In this document: one piece after another, positions 52,260-61,383 of the stretch
Position numbering within the stretch: the first letter of the stretch is position 1
How the letters are laid out: each line of letters opens with the position of its first letter
NCBI GenBank assembly: GCA_963811885.1
Contig: CAWETB010000002.1
Span: 434,001 to 498,000 of the forward strand
Source: Gaiellasilicea sp963811885
GTDB lineage: Bacteria > Actinomycetota > Thermoleophilia > Gaiellales > Gaiellaceae
Reading direction: 5' to 3'
Length of the DNA: 64,000 nucleotides
Notes under the pieces: model-generated
What the model saw: the letters and a program-made list of their open reading frames with translations, nothing else
Told to the model about the DNA's origin: nothing
Database searches by the model: none
Position numbers and translations under genes: made by a program

Positions 52260-54888
52260 CTAGTCCGGCGCGGGCGCGTGCTCGAGCACGCGCATGCAGA
52301 CCTCGACGACGCGAGGGTCGAACTGGGATCCGGCCGCTTCCTCGAGCCGCCGCAGCGCCTCCTCCGGATCGAGCGCCTGCCGGTAGGGGCGATCGGTCGT
52401 CATCGCGTGGAACGCGTCGCAGGCGAAGATGATCCGCGCCTCGAGCGGGATCTCCTCGCCGGCCTTGCGGTCGGGATACCCGTCGCCGTCCCAGCGCTCG
52501 TGGCACGCGCGCACGATCCCGCAGACGTCCTGCAGCTGGTCGATCGGGGCGATGATCTTCGCGCCCAGCTCGGGATGCGTCTCGATCAGCTCGCGCTCCT
52601 CCTCGGTCAGCGGCCCGGGCTTGAGCAGCACCGAGTTCGGGATCCCGATCTTGCCGATGTCGTGGAAGAGCGCACCGAGCTCGAGCCGCTTCAGCGTGTC
52701 GCCGTCGAGGCCGAGCTCCTGGCCGACGAGGAGCGCCGTGTCGGTGATCCAGCGGGCGTGTGACGACGTGTACTCGTCGCGCGCCTCGAGCGCGTTCGCG
52801 AGCGCCTCGACCGTGGAGAGGAACGTGCGCTCGAGCCCTTCGAAGCTGGAGGCGTTCGCGATCGCGAGCTTGGCCTGGTGCGCCAGCCCGCCGAGCAGGT
52901 CGAGCTCGCGCGTGCCGTACTCGACCTCGGGGCGGGCCGCGACGGTGATCGCTCCCCAGCGCCCCTCGACGATGAACGGCGCGACGACGGACGACGGGTC
53001 GGCGAGGACGAACGGTTCGAGGCGGTGCGTGAGCGACCCGCCGATCCGCTCCCCGAGCACGGGTCCGCTCGATCCGACCGAGGCGCGGACGACGACGTCG
53101 CCGCCCGCCGAGTCCTGGAGCCAGAGGGAGGCGTGCGGCGCGGAGATCAGCTGTGCGGCGCCCTCGACGACGCGTTCGAGCACGCGCTCGAGCCCCTCCG
53201 CCGCGGCGAGGTCGCGCCCGAACTCGAGCAGCGCCTTCGCGCTCTCCGCCTCGCGGCGCTGGGCCTCGTAGAGACGAGCGTTCTCGAGCGCGACGGCCGC
53301 ATGGCCGGCGAGCACCTGGAGGAGGCGCAGGTCGTCCTCGTCGAACTGCTTCAGGCCGAGCTTGGAGACGACGATCGCCCCGGTGACGCGCGAGCCGTAG
53401 TGCAGCGGGACGGCGATGATCGACTCCTCGATCCTCGTGGTACCGGGGATCTCGACCGCGAACGGGCACGTCGACGCGTCGTCGAGCAGGAGCGGCTCGC
53501 CCGTCTCGACCACGCGGCCGGTCAGACCCTTCGCCGACGCGCGTGCGGAAGACCTGCGCCGCCGTCCGGTCGGGCGCGGTGAGCTCGCCCTGGAATGCGA
53601 TCGGCAGCAGGTCCGCGCCCTCGCGGATGAAGACCCGGCAGTTGTGGTAATCGATCAGCAGCCGCAGCTCGTTCGCGATCGCCATCCCGATCTCGCGGAC
53701 GTCGTTCGAGCGATTGAGCTTGCCGGCCAGCGACTGGAGCATCTTCAGGTGCGCGATCGAGCGGATGTCCTCGCCGCGGGTGTGGCTGCCCGCCGGGCGC
53801 TCCGTGTCCTCCTCGTCGAAGAAGACGACCCGGTTCTTGCCGCGCGCCTTCGCGGTCATCATCGCCGCCTCGGCGCAGGCGACGAGCTCGCGCGGGTTGG
53901 CGGCGTGCTCGGGGCCCTGCGCGATCCCGATCGAGACCGCGATCCTGCCGGCGAGGCCGAGCTCGACCCGGTCGAGGCGCTCGGCCAGCCTGGTCGCGAG
54001 GGCGATCGTGCGCTCCTGGCGGCTGCCGGGGACGATCACGGCGAACTCCTCGCCGCCGATCCGGCAGACGACGTCTGCCGCGCGGACGCTCGCGCGGAGG
54101 TGGTCGGCGAGGTCCGCCAGCACGTCGTCTCCGACGGCATGCCCGAAGACGTCGTTGACCTTCTTGAAGTCGTCGATGTCGACCATCACGACCGCGACGT
54201 GCGTGTGCTCTGCCGAGGCCAGCGTCAGCTCGCGGCGGAGGCGCTCGTGGAAGTAGCGGTGGTTGTAGAGCCCGGTGAGCGAGTCGGTCTGCGCCTCGCG
54301 CTCGAGCCGCGCGCGGATGTGCGCGTTGTCGAGTGCCAGCGCAGCCGCGTCGCCGAGCCGCTGTGCGAGCTCGAACTCGGCGTCGCTGAAGGACGCGTGC
54401 TCGCCGATCCGGTAGACGTTGAGCGTGCCCTTGAGGACGCCGCGGGCGATCAGCGGCACGCAGATCAGCGCCTCGGGATCGACCGGCGTCCCCGGCACGA
54501 AGGCGACGCGCGGATCGAGATGCGCCTGGTTCGAGAGCACCGGCTGGCGGTGCTCGACCGCCCAGCCCGTGATCCCGACGCCGAACGGGAAGGTGTCGTT
54601 GAGGATCTCGTCGGCGTAGTCGCTGCGGACGAGGGCGGGGACGAGGTGACGCTTCGACTCGTCCGCCTCATAGATGTGCAGCGCCTCGTAGGGGACGATC
54701 TCGTCGAGCGTGTCAGCGATCCGGACGAGCAGCGAGTCGAGGCTCTGCTCGGAGAGCAGGTCGTGGAAGACGTCGGCGAGGCGCCGGTAGGAGTCGGTCG
54801 ACGGCGTGCTTCCAGGCACCGCAGCGTCTGTCACCAGCCGCATGCGCGGTGCGCCGAGATCGGATGTCGTGCGTGCCGGTTCGTCCAT
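52260..54888 (-). CDS. GAF-GGDEF-GAF-GAF-HD-GYP cyclic-di-GMP enzyme (875 aa, one frameshift)
   Basis: N-terminal GAF domain (VGITGWAVEHRQPVLSN), then a diguanylate cyclase domain with RIGGEEFAVIVPG near residue 278 and a product-inhibition RxxD (RAAD) five residues before it. Two further GAF-like regions follow, with the frame lost near 53535 between them. At the C-terminus is an HD-GYP phosphodiesterase: LGALFHDIGKIGIPN near residue 741 and CHERWDGDGYPD near 802. Both synthesis and breakdown motifs look intact, so it is a bifunctional candidate. No membrane spans. Start ATG 54888; the open frame to 55047 is not needed. Confidence 0.9.
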
Positions 54889-54996
54889 TCGCCAAGAGCG
54901 AGCCGCCGCGGGAGGACGCCGCAGGGAACCCACCGGACGGATCATCGCGAGAATCCGTCTTGCGTATCTCCCTCTTTCGGGTGAGCCGTATATGTC

Positions 54997-55026
54997 TTGA
55001 CAGCCGTGGTCTCGCCTCTGTTGTAT
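54997..55026 (+). promoter_or_regulatory. putative promoter of the amino acid ABC operon
   Basis: A perfect TTGACA -35 box at 54997-55002, then 18 bases to TTGTAT (55021-55026), an imperfect -10. GTG 55038 follows 11 bases later, so the message would be nearly leaderless. Confidence 0.5.
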
Positions 55027-55037
55027 GGCTGATACGA

Positions 55038-55865
55038 GTGGCGACAACGGCTGAGAGCTCGGTCCCTGCGGCAGCGACGGAGCCCGTCGTACGCCTGGAG
55101 GCCGTCCACAAGAGCTTCGGCGACAACGAGGTCCTGCGCGGGATCGACCTCGAGGTGCGGAGCGGCGAGGTGCTCACGATCATCGGGCCGAGCGGCAGCG
55201 GCAAGAGCACCTTGCTTCGCTGCGTCAACCTGCTCGAGCCGCTGAACTCGGGCCGGATCTTCTTCGAGGGCGAGGAGATCACGCGCAAGGGGACCGATCT
55301 GTCCGCGACGCGCCAGCGAATCGGGATGGTGTTCCAGCAGTTCAACCTCTTCCCGCACCTGACCGTGATGAACAACCTCACGCTCGCGGCGCGCCGGATC
55401 CGCCGGCAGCCGCGCGCCGAGGCCGAGGCGCGTGCGACGGAGCTGCTCGCGCGTGTCGGGTTGACGGAGAAGGCGGGCCAGCACCCGCACCAGCTCTCCG
55501 GCGGCCAGCAGCAGCGAGTCGCGATCGCCCGCGCGCTGATGATGAAGCCGCACGTGATGCTCTTCGACGAGGTCACGTCCGCGCTCGACCCGGAGCTCGT
55601 CGGCGAGGTGCTGATCGTGATGCGGGACCTGGCGCGCGACGGCATGACGATGCTCGTCGTCACGCACGAGATGCAGTTCGCACGCGAGGTCGGCGACCGC
55701 GTGATCTTCATGGACGAAGGCCTCATCGTCGAGCAGGGCCTGCCGACCGATGTGCTCGACCGCCCGCAGGAGGAGCGCACCCGGCGCTTCCTGCATCGCT
55801 CGCTCCAGCTTGCAGGCTCGCTCGAGAAGTTGTCAGTCACCGACGAGGAAGGAGCACGTGCATGA
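55038..55865 (+). CDS. polar amino acid ABC transporter ATPase, GlnQ-like (275 aa)
   Basis: Walker A GPSGSGKST, Q-loop VFQQFNLFPHLTV, signature LSGGQQQRVAIARAL, Walker B VMLFDEVTSALDPELVGEVL and switch VVTHEMQFAREVGDR: the full pattern of GlnQ/HisP ATPases. GTG 55038 is chosen because the promoter-like sequence lies directly upstream and the family start (VVRLEAVHKSFG) follows within 20 residues. The frame also stays open to 54849, but across the divergent gene's start. It overlaps the binding-protein gene by four bases. Confidence 0.92.
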   Translation: MATTAESSVPAAATEPVVRLEAVHKSFGDNEVLRGIDLEVRSGEVLTIIGPSGSGKSTLLRCVNLLEPLNSGRIFFEGEEITRKGTDLSATRQRIGMVFQQFNLFPHLTVMNNLTLAARRIRRQPRAEAEARATELLARVGLTEKAGQHPHQLSGGQQQRVAIARALMMKPHVMLFDEVTSALDPELVGEVLIVMRDLARDGMTMLVVTHEMQFAREVGDRVIFMDEGLIVEQGLPTDVLDRPQEERTRRFLHRSLQLAGSLEKLSVTDEEGARA

Positions 55866-56776
55866 AAAGGATCCTCCTGGCCACGGCGGGGGTGGCCGTC
55901 GTAGCGGTCTTCGCCGCCACGATCGGCTTCGCACAGCCCACTGCCACGACCGGGGTGGTGCGGGCGGAGGCTGCTGCGCCCCTGCCGAAGCTTCCGGCCA
56001 ACATCAAGGAGCGGCAGCGGTTCGTCGTCGGCGTCAAGTGCGATGCCCCGCCGTTCGGCTACATCAACGTCCAGGGCAAGAACGCCGGCTTCGACGTCGA
56101 GATCGCCAAGTGGTTCGCCCGCTACGCGTTCGGGCGTGAGACCCGCGTCTCGTACATCTGCGCGCCGACTCCGGCCCGCGAGCCGCTGCTCACGACCGAC
56201 CGGGCCGACCTCGTCATCTCGACCTTCACCTACACCGCCGACCGCGACACGCGGATCGACTTCTCGCGCGCCTACTACAAGGCCACGGGACGGCTGCTGG
56301 TGAAGAACAACGGGCCCGTGCAGAGCATCGCCGACATCAAGAACAGGAAGGTGTCGACGACGAGCGGCTCGATCTACGACCGCTGGCTGAAGCGCTGCCA
56401 CACCTCGACCGAGGTGACGGTGACGGACAGCTTCACGAACGCGCTGCTCGCCTTCAACCAGGGCCGCTCCGACGCTCTGATGTGGGACGACACGGTCCTC
56501 GTCGGGGTGGCGGCTGCCGATCCCTCGTCGAAGCTGACGAACGACACGTTCCTGGACCTGCCCTACGGGATCGGGATCAAGCAGGGCAACGTGGCGCTGA
56601 AGCGGTGGGTCGACTCGCGGCTCGAGCTGATGCGCAAGAAGGACACGTTCATGTCCATCCTCAAGAACAACGTGCCGGCACGGTTCGTCGCCGGCTTCTC
56701 GAAGAACATCCTCCGGCCGAACAACACCTTCGGGTACGCGCCGGCCGGCGCTCCGAGCGCGGACACCGTTTGCTAG
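55862..56776 (+). CDS. amino acid ABC transporter substrate-binding protein (304 aa)
   Basis: Sec signal peptide (KRILLATAGVAVVAVFAATIGFAQ) without a lipobox cysteine, so release or an unusual anchoring is possible in this organism. The mature fold is SBP_bac_3: RFVVGVKCDAPPFGYINVQG, AGFDVEIAKWFARYAFG, ADLVISTFTYTADRDTRIDF and VSTTSGSIYDRWL. Glutamate, glutamine or another polar amino acid is the likely ligand. A hairpin after the stop would favour higher expression than the permeases. Confidence 0.9.
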   Translation: MKRILLATAGVAVVAVFAATIGFAQPTATTGVVRAEAAAPLPKLPANIKERQRFVVGVKCDAPPFGYINVQGKNAGFDVEIAKWFARYAFGRETRVSYICAPTPAREPLLTTDRADLVISTFTYTADRDTRIDFSRAYYKATGRLLVKNNGPVQSIADIKNRKVSTTSGSIYDRWLKRCHTSTEVTVTDSFTNALLAFNQGRSDALMWDDTVLVGVAAADPSSKLTNDTFLDLPYGIGIKQGNVALKRWVDSRLELMRKKDTFMSILKNNVPARFVAGFSKNILRPNNTFGYAPAGAPSADTVC

Positions 56777-56802
56777 CAGCGGTCGACCGCACCACGACCA
56801 CG

Positions 56803-56832
56803 GGAAGCGGCCGCCAGCGCGCGGCCGCTTCC
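56803..56832 (+). terminator. hairpin between binding-protein and permease genes
   Basis: A perfect 12-bp stem GGAAGCGGCCGC/GCGGCCGCTTCC with loop CAGCGC lies 27 bases after the binding-protein stop. There is no T-run; the probable role is 3'-end protection or partial termination that raises the binding protein relative to the permeases. Confidence 0.6.
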
Positions 56833-56843
56833 TCGTCGTCGCG

Positions 56844-57519
56844 ATGATCCTCGCCGTCTACGACCTCTGGGGCTTCGTCTCCGAGTACCACGAGGAGCTG
56901 ATCGAGGGGCTTGTCAACACGCTCAAGGTGGCGGCGCTCGGGATCGCCGGCGCCTTCGTGATCGGCGTCGTCCTCGGCGCCGCGCGCGCGCACCGGGTGC
57001 CCGTCGTCAGCCAGTTCACGGTCGGCTACGTCGAGCTGATCCGCAACACGCCGATCCTCGTCCAGATCTTCATGATCTTCTACGGGCTGCCGCAGTTCGG
57101 GATCGTGCTCGACGGGTTCACGGTCGCGTGGCTCGCGGTGATGATCTGGGGCGGCGCGTTCAACAGCGAGAACTTCCGCGCGGGCTTCGAGGCGGTCCCT
57201 CACCGCTACCACGAGGCGGCCTCCGCGCTCGGCTTCGGTCGGCTGGCCACCTTCTTCAACGTGACGCTCCCGATCGGCGGCCGAATCGCGCTGCCGTCGT
57301 CGATCAACACCTACATCTCGGTGCTGAAGAACACGTCGCTGATGATCGTGATCGGCTTCGCGGAGCTGACGACGACCTCGCTCAACATCAGCAACCTGAC
57401 GCTGCAGACGACCGAGTCGCTGACGGTGCTCGCCTGCGTCTACCTCACGCTCGTCTGGGGCGCTGTCGGCGCTGATCCGGCTGCTCGAGTCGCGGCTCGC
57501 TCTCCCGGAGGCCCGCTGA
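56844..57519 (+). CDS. amino acid ABC transporter permease, first (224 aa, one frameshift)
   Basis: His/Glu/Gln/Arg/opine permease family: GLVNTLKVAALGIAGAFVIG, VELIRNTPILVQIFMIFYGL and the cytoplasmic EAA loop YHEAASALGFGRLATFFNV. About five membrane spans. An extra base near 57465 hides the last residues (SALIRLLESRLALPEAR in the other frame); the stop overlaps the second permease start. Start ATG 56844 directly after the hairpin. Confidence 0.9.
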
Positions 57520-58296
57520 TGTCGGATCTCGGCGCGGAGCGGACGCCGGCGGGCGATCGGCGCTCTGCTCGCGCTGGCGGGCGCCGCAGTCGCGGTCTTC
57601 GCCTGGCGCGCGATTCAAGACTCCGACTGGTTCGAACCGGTCGTCCACTACATCATTCACGACGGCCTGCCAGGCACGCTCAAGGTCTCCGCGGCCGCCG
57701 TCGTCGGCAGCGCCCTCATCGGGGTCACGTTCGGGACGCTGCTGACGATCAAGTTCCGGCCGCTGCAGGCGCTGATCCGCCTCTACATCGAGGTCTTCCG
57801 CGGCCTGCCGATCCTCGTCACCGTCTTCGTCGTCTACTTCGGCCTTCCCTCCGTCTCGCGCGGGCTCGAGTTCGGGGCGCTCACGGCCACCTCGATCGCA
57901 CTGATCCTCTGGGGGAGCGCGCAGGTGGCCGAGGCGACGCGGGGCGCCGTCGGATCGATCCCGCGCGAGCAGCACGAGGCGGCGTCGGCGCTCGGGTTCG
58001 GCTGGGTCGGCCGGCACGGGTTCGTGATCCTGCCGCAGGCGCTGCGGCGGCTCCTGCCGCCCTTCGTCAGCCTGCTCGTCAACATCCTCCAGAACTCGAC
58101 GCTCGCGCAGGTCATCGGCGGGCTCGAGATGCTCGAGGCGGCGGAGCGTCAGAACGAGCGGATCACGGCGATCCCGCCGATCGGCCTCGGCGAGATCAAG
58201 GCGTTCCAGATCTTCGGCTTCGTGATGCTGCTGTTCTTCCTGATCTCGTTCCCGCTGACGCGCCTGGCCGCCCGGCTCGAGAAGCGGCTCGTCTAG
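57519..58296 (+). CDS. amino acid ABC transporter permease, second (258 aa, one frameshift)
   Basis: Partner permease with the same family motifs: GLPGTLKVSAAAVVGSALIG, IEVFRGLPILVTVFVVYFGL, EAA loop HEAASALGFGWVGRHGF and the C-terminal FQIFGFVMLLFFLISFPLTR. An extra base near 57546 shifts the frame soon after MSDLGAERTPAGD; the next frame gives LLALAGAAVAVFAWRAI. Corrected length 258 aa. End of the operon. Confidence 0.9.
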
Positions 58297-58304
58297 CTCC
58301 GAGA

Positions 58305-58358
58305 CTCCCCTCGATCGGGTGACACAAACGGGGGATGTGTCGTACCCGATCGGGGGAG
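58305..58358 (+). promoter_or_regulatory. long interrupted hairpin upstream of the Ig-repeat protein gene
   Basis: Three stacked stems in 54 bases: CTCCCCT/GGGGGAG, then after a bulged C GATCGGGT/ACCCGATC, then GACACA/TGTGTC with a GT bulge and loop AACGGGGGA. It begins 9 bases after the permease stop and ends 62 bases before GTG 58420. There is no T-run on either strand, so it may terminate the transporter operon by another mechanism or be a leader structure of the next gene. I do not recognise a riboswitch class. Confidence 0.5.
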
Positions 58359-58419
58359 GGGGTCGCGCGCTGTTCTGGCGATCCCAAACCAAGACGTTTC
58401 CTTGCGGCAGGAGCGAGCA

Positions 58420-61383
58420 GTGGCGGCAGTACGACATCCTTCAGGTGTGGACCGGCCGGCCCGACGAGGCCGGCTTCGCCGTTTCGGTCCGACGGTGGCT
58501 CAGATCGTCGGCGTCCTCACTGCCTGCACGCTCTGGACCGGCGTCGCCTCGCCCGGCCTGAAGCTGCTCCCGGGCCTCGACGGGCTCGCCGACGAGAGCA
58601 TCTCGATCTCACTCCAGAGCGCGGTGCTCGGGATCGACGACGGCAGCAACCGGCCCGCGGAGGAGCGCGCCCGGGATGCCGCGGCCGTGCTCGGTCTCAC
58701 CTACGCCGAGAGCCTGCTCTCGCCTGCCGCCCTCCGCCTCGGCGCCGCGGCGCGAGCGAGCGGCGCCCACGGGCCGTCCGTGATCTCCCTCGACGAGCTC
58801 GTCGCCGGCGAGCTCGAGCCTTCGTCGCCTCCCGAGACTCGAACCGAAGCCTCCGCTCCCGTCGTCAGCTCGTTGCTTCCCGAGGCGGCGACTCCGCCGG
58901 CAGCGCCGCCGTCGAACGCTCCTGCCCCTTCCGCGCCGACTCCCGCCGGGCCGCCGATCGCCCCGTTCGCACCTGCACCAGCTCAGAGCACGCAGGTCGT
59001 GGAGTTCACCTCGGCTGCGCCGGAGCGCGCGATCGTCGGCGGGACGTACGCCGTCTCGGCCATCGCCGGCTCCGGACTGCCGGTGAAGTATGTGGTCGCG
59101 GGCAGGAAGGACGTCTGCAAGGTCTCGGGGTCGATCGTCTCCTTCCTCCACGCCGGAACCTGCGTGATCGAGGCGCAGCAGGCGGGCAGCGCCAGGTTCA
59201 AGGAGGCGCGCGCGCAGCAGACGGTTCCCGTCGTCCGCGCCCCGCAGGCGATCGTCTTCAGCACGACGCCGCCCGCCACCGCGGTCGTCGGCGGTCAGGG
59301 GTACAGCGTCGCCGCCGTCGCCAGCTCCGGCCTCCAGGTCGGCTTCGGAGCGAGCGCGGCAAGCGCCGGCGTCTGCAAGGTCTCTGGCTCGCTGGTCTTG
59401 CCGACGGGCGTCGGCACGTGCACGGTCGAGGCCGACCAGGCCGGCAACAGCGACTTCGAACGCGCACCGCGCGTGCAGCAGACCTTCGCGGTCGTCGCGG
59501 CGCCGCCGATCCGCAGCCACCAGTCGATCTCCTTCACCACGACGGCTCCTGCGACGGCGGTCGTCGGTGGGCCGATCTACTCCGTTGCGGCCACGGCGAG
59601 CTCGGGTCTCGCCGTCACCTTCGACGTGGCGTCGAGCAGCGCCGGCGTCTGCACCGTCACCGGGACCGTCGTCGCGTTCGTCGGCGAGGGAACGTGCAGG
59701 GTGCTGGCGCAACAGGGCGGTGACGACCTCAACCTGGCGGCGCCGACGGTCCAGCAGTCGTTCCCGGTCGATCGCACGCCCCAGGCCGTGAGCTTCGTCT
59801 CGACACCCCCCGCCACTGCAATCGCGGGATCGACCTCCTACACCGTGACGGCGACGGCGACGTCAGGTCTGCCGGTCTCGGTCACGGTCGCCCAGTCGAG
59901 CGCGTCGGTCTGCGCGATCTCCGGCGACACCGTCACGGCGATCGGTGCGGGAACGTGCACGCTCGAGGCGAGCCAGGCCGGCGACCAGACCTTCCGTCCG
60001 GCGGCGCAGGTGCAGCAGTCGTTCACGGTCGGGAGCCCGGCGCCGTCGCTCAGCGACCAGACGATCAACTTCACCTCCACCCCGCCTGCGTCGGCCACGA
60101 TCGGCGCCGCCGACTACACGGTTGCCGCGAGCGCCAGCTCGGGCCTTGCCGTCGCGTTCTCCGCCTCGGCCGGCAGCGCGGGGATCTGCTCCGTCTCCGG
60201 CTCGGCGGTGTCCCTGCTCGGCGCAGGCACCTGCACGATCCTCGCCGACCAGCCGGGCTCGACCGGCTACAACGCAGCGCCGCAGGCACAGCAGTCGTTC
60301 TCGATCGGGCGTGCCTCCCAGGCGATCAGCTTCTCGACGATGCCGCCCGTTCCCGCCGCGGTCGGCGGCCCCGACTATCCGATCTCGGCCTCCGCGAGCT
60401 CCGGGCTCCCGGTCACGTTCGCCGCCGCGCCGGCGAGCGCGGGCATCTGCACGGTGTCCGGCTCGACCGTGTCCCTCGTCGGAGCCGGCACCTGCTCGGT
60501 CGTCGCGAGCCAGGCCGGCAACGCCGTCTACGACCAGGCCGACCCGGTGCAGCAGTCGTTCACCGTCGGCCCAGGCGCGCCGACGCTGAGCCCGCAGACG
60601 ATCAGCTTCACGTCGACGGCGCCCGGCGGTGCCGTGGTCGGCGGTCCGGTCTACACGGTCGCCGCCTCCGCCAGCTCCGGGCTGGCTGTCGTGTTCACGG
60701 TCGCGTCGGCCAGCGCGGGCGTGTGCACCGTCTCGGGCGCGACCGTCTCGCTCGTCGGCACCGGCACCTGCACGATCAACGCGAACCAGGCCGGCAACGC
60801 GAGCTATCTGCCCGCGCTCCAGGTGCAGCAGTCGTTCTCGGTCTCGACGCCGCCGCCGGCGTCTCAGACGATCAGCTTCACCTCGAACGCTCCCGGCTCG
60901 GCGGTCTACGGCGGCTCGCCGTACACGGTCTCGGCCACTGCCGGCTCCGGTCTTCCGGTCGGCTTCTCCGCGGCGCCGAGCAGCGCCGGGGTCTGCACCG
61001 TCTCGGGCGCGACCGTCTCGCTCGTCGGCGTCGGCACCTGCACCGTCAACGCGAACCAGGCGGGCAACGGCTCCTACCTTGCGGCGCCGCAGGTGCAGCA
61101 GTCGTTCGCCGTGGCGCGCGCGCCGCAGACGATCACGTTCACCTCGACGCCGCCTGTCGTGAACGGGAACGTCTACCTCTACCACGTCTCCGCCACCGCC
61201 GGCTCGGGACTGACGGTGGCGTTCAGCATCGCGTCGCAGAGCTCGGGAGTCTGCGGGATCTGGACGTCCTGGGTCTACTTCCAGAGCAACGGCACCTGCA
61301 TCGTTCGCGCGAACCAGGCCGGCAACGCCAACTACCTGCCGGCGCCGCAGGTGCAGCAGTCGATCGTCGTGGTGGGTCACTGA
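58420..61383 (+). CDS. exported protein with nine Ig-like repeats, putative adhesin (987 aa)
   Basis: Basic N-terminus, then one hydrophobic segment (VAQIVGVLTACTLWTGVA) acting as signal or anchor. A Pro/Ala/Ser-rich stalk to about residue 190 follows, then nine tandem repeats of 85-92 residues to the C-terminus. A repeat runs QTISFTSTAP, VVGG..YTVAASASSGLAV, SAGVCTVSGATVSLVGTGTC, NQAGN..Y and VQQSFSV. Each has two cysteines about 18 residues apart, probably a disulfide; the last repeat is the most divergent. No sortase motif is seen. GTG 58420 has GCAGGAG upstream. The adhesin role is inference. Confidence 0.8.
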   Translation: MAAVRHPSGVDRPARRGRLRRFGPTVAQIVGVLTACTLWTGVASPGLKLLPGLDGLADESISISLQSAVLGIDDGSNRPAEERARDAAAVLGLTYAESLLSPAALRLGAAARASGAHGPSVISLDELVAGELEPSSPPETRTEASAPVVSSLLPEAATPPAAPPSNAPAPSAPTPAGPPIAPFAPAPAQSTQVVEFTSAAPERAIVGGTYAVSAIAGSGLPVKYVVAGRKDVCKVSGSIVSFLHAGTCVIEAQQAGSARFKEARAQQTVPVVRAPQAIVFSTTPPATAVVGGQGYSVAAVASSGLQVGFGASAASAGVCKVSGSLVLPTGVGTCTVEADQAGNSDFERAPRVQQTFAVVAAPPIRSHQSISFTTTAPATAVVGGPIYSVAATASSGLAVTFDVASSSAGVCTVTGTVVAFVGEGTCRVLAQQGGDDLNLAAPTVQQSFPVDRTPQAVSFVSTPPATAIAGSTSYTVTATATSGLPVSVTVAQSSASVCAISGDTVTAIGAGTCTLEASQAGDQTFRPAAQVQQSFTVGSPAPSLSDQTINFTSTPPASATIGAADYTVAASASSGLAVAFSASAGSAGICSVSGSAVSLLGAGTCTILADQPGSTGYNAAPQAQQSFSIGRASQAISFSTMPPVPAAVGGPDYPISASASSGLPVTFAAAPASAGICTVSGSTVSLVGAGTCSVVASQAGNAVYDQADPVQQSFTVGPGAPTLSPQTISFTSTAPGGAVVGGPVYTVAASASSGLAVVFTVASASAGVCTVSGATVSLVGTGTCTINANQAGNASYLPALQVQQSFSVSTPPPASQTISFTSNAPGSAVYGGSPYTVSATAGSGLPVGFSAAPSSAGVCTVSGATVSLVGVGTCTVNANQAGNGSYLAAPQVQQSFAVARAPQTITFTSTPPVVNGNVYLYHVSATAGSGLTVAFSIASQSSGVCGIWTSWVYFQSNGTCIVRANQAGNANYLPAPQVQQSIVVVGH

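Noticed and set aside
59000..61380. CRISPR-like or DNA satellite repeat in the Ig-repeat gene
   Set aside because: The periodicity is about 260-280 bp at the protein level with diverged DNA; no short direct repeats with spacers.
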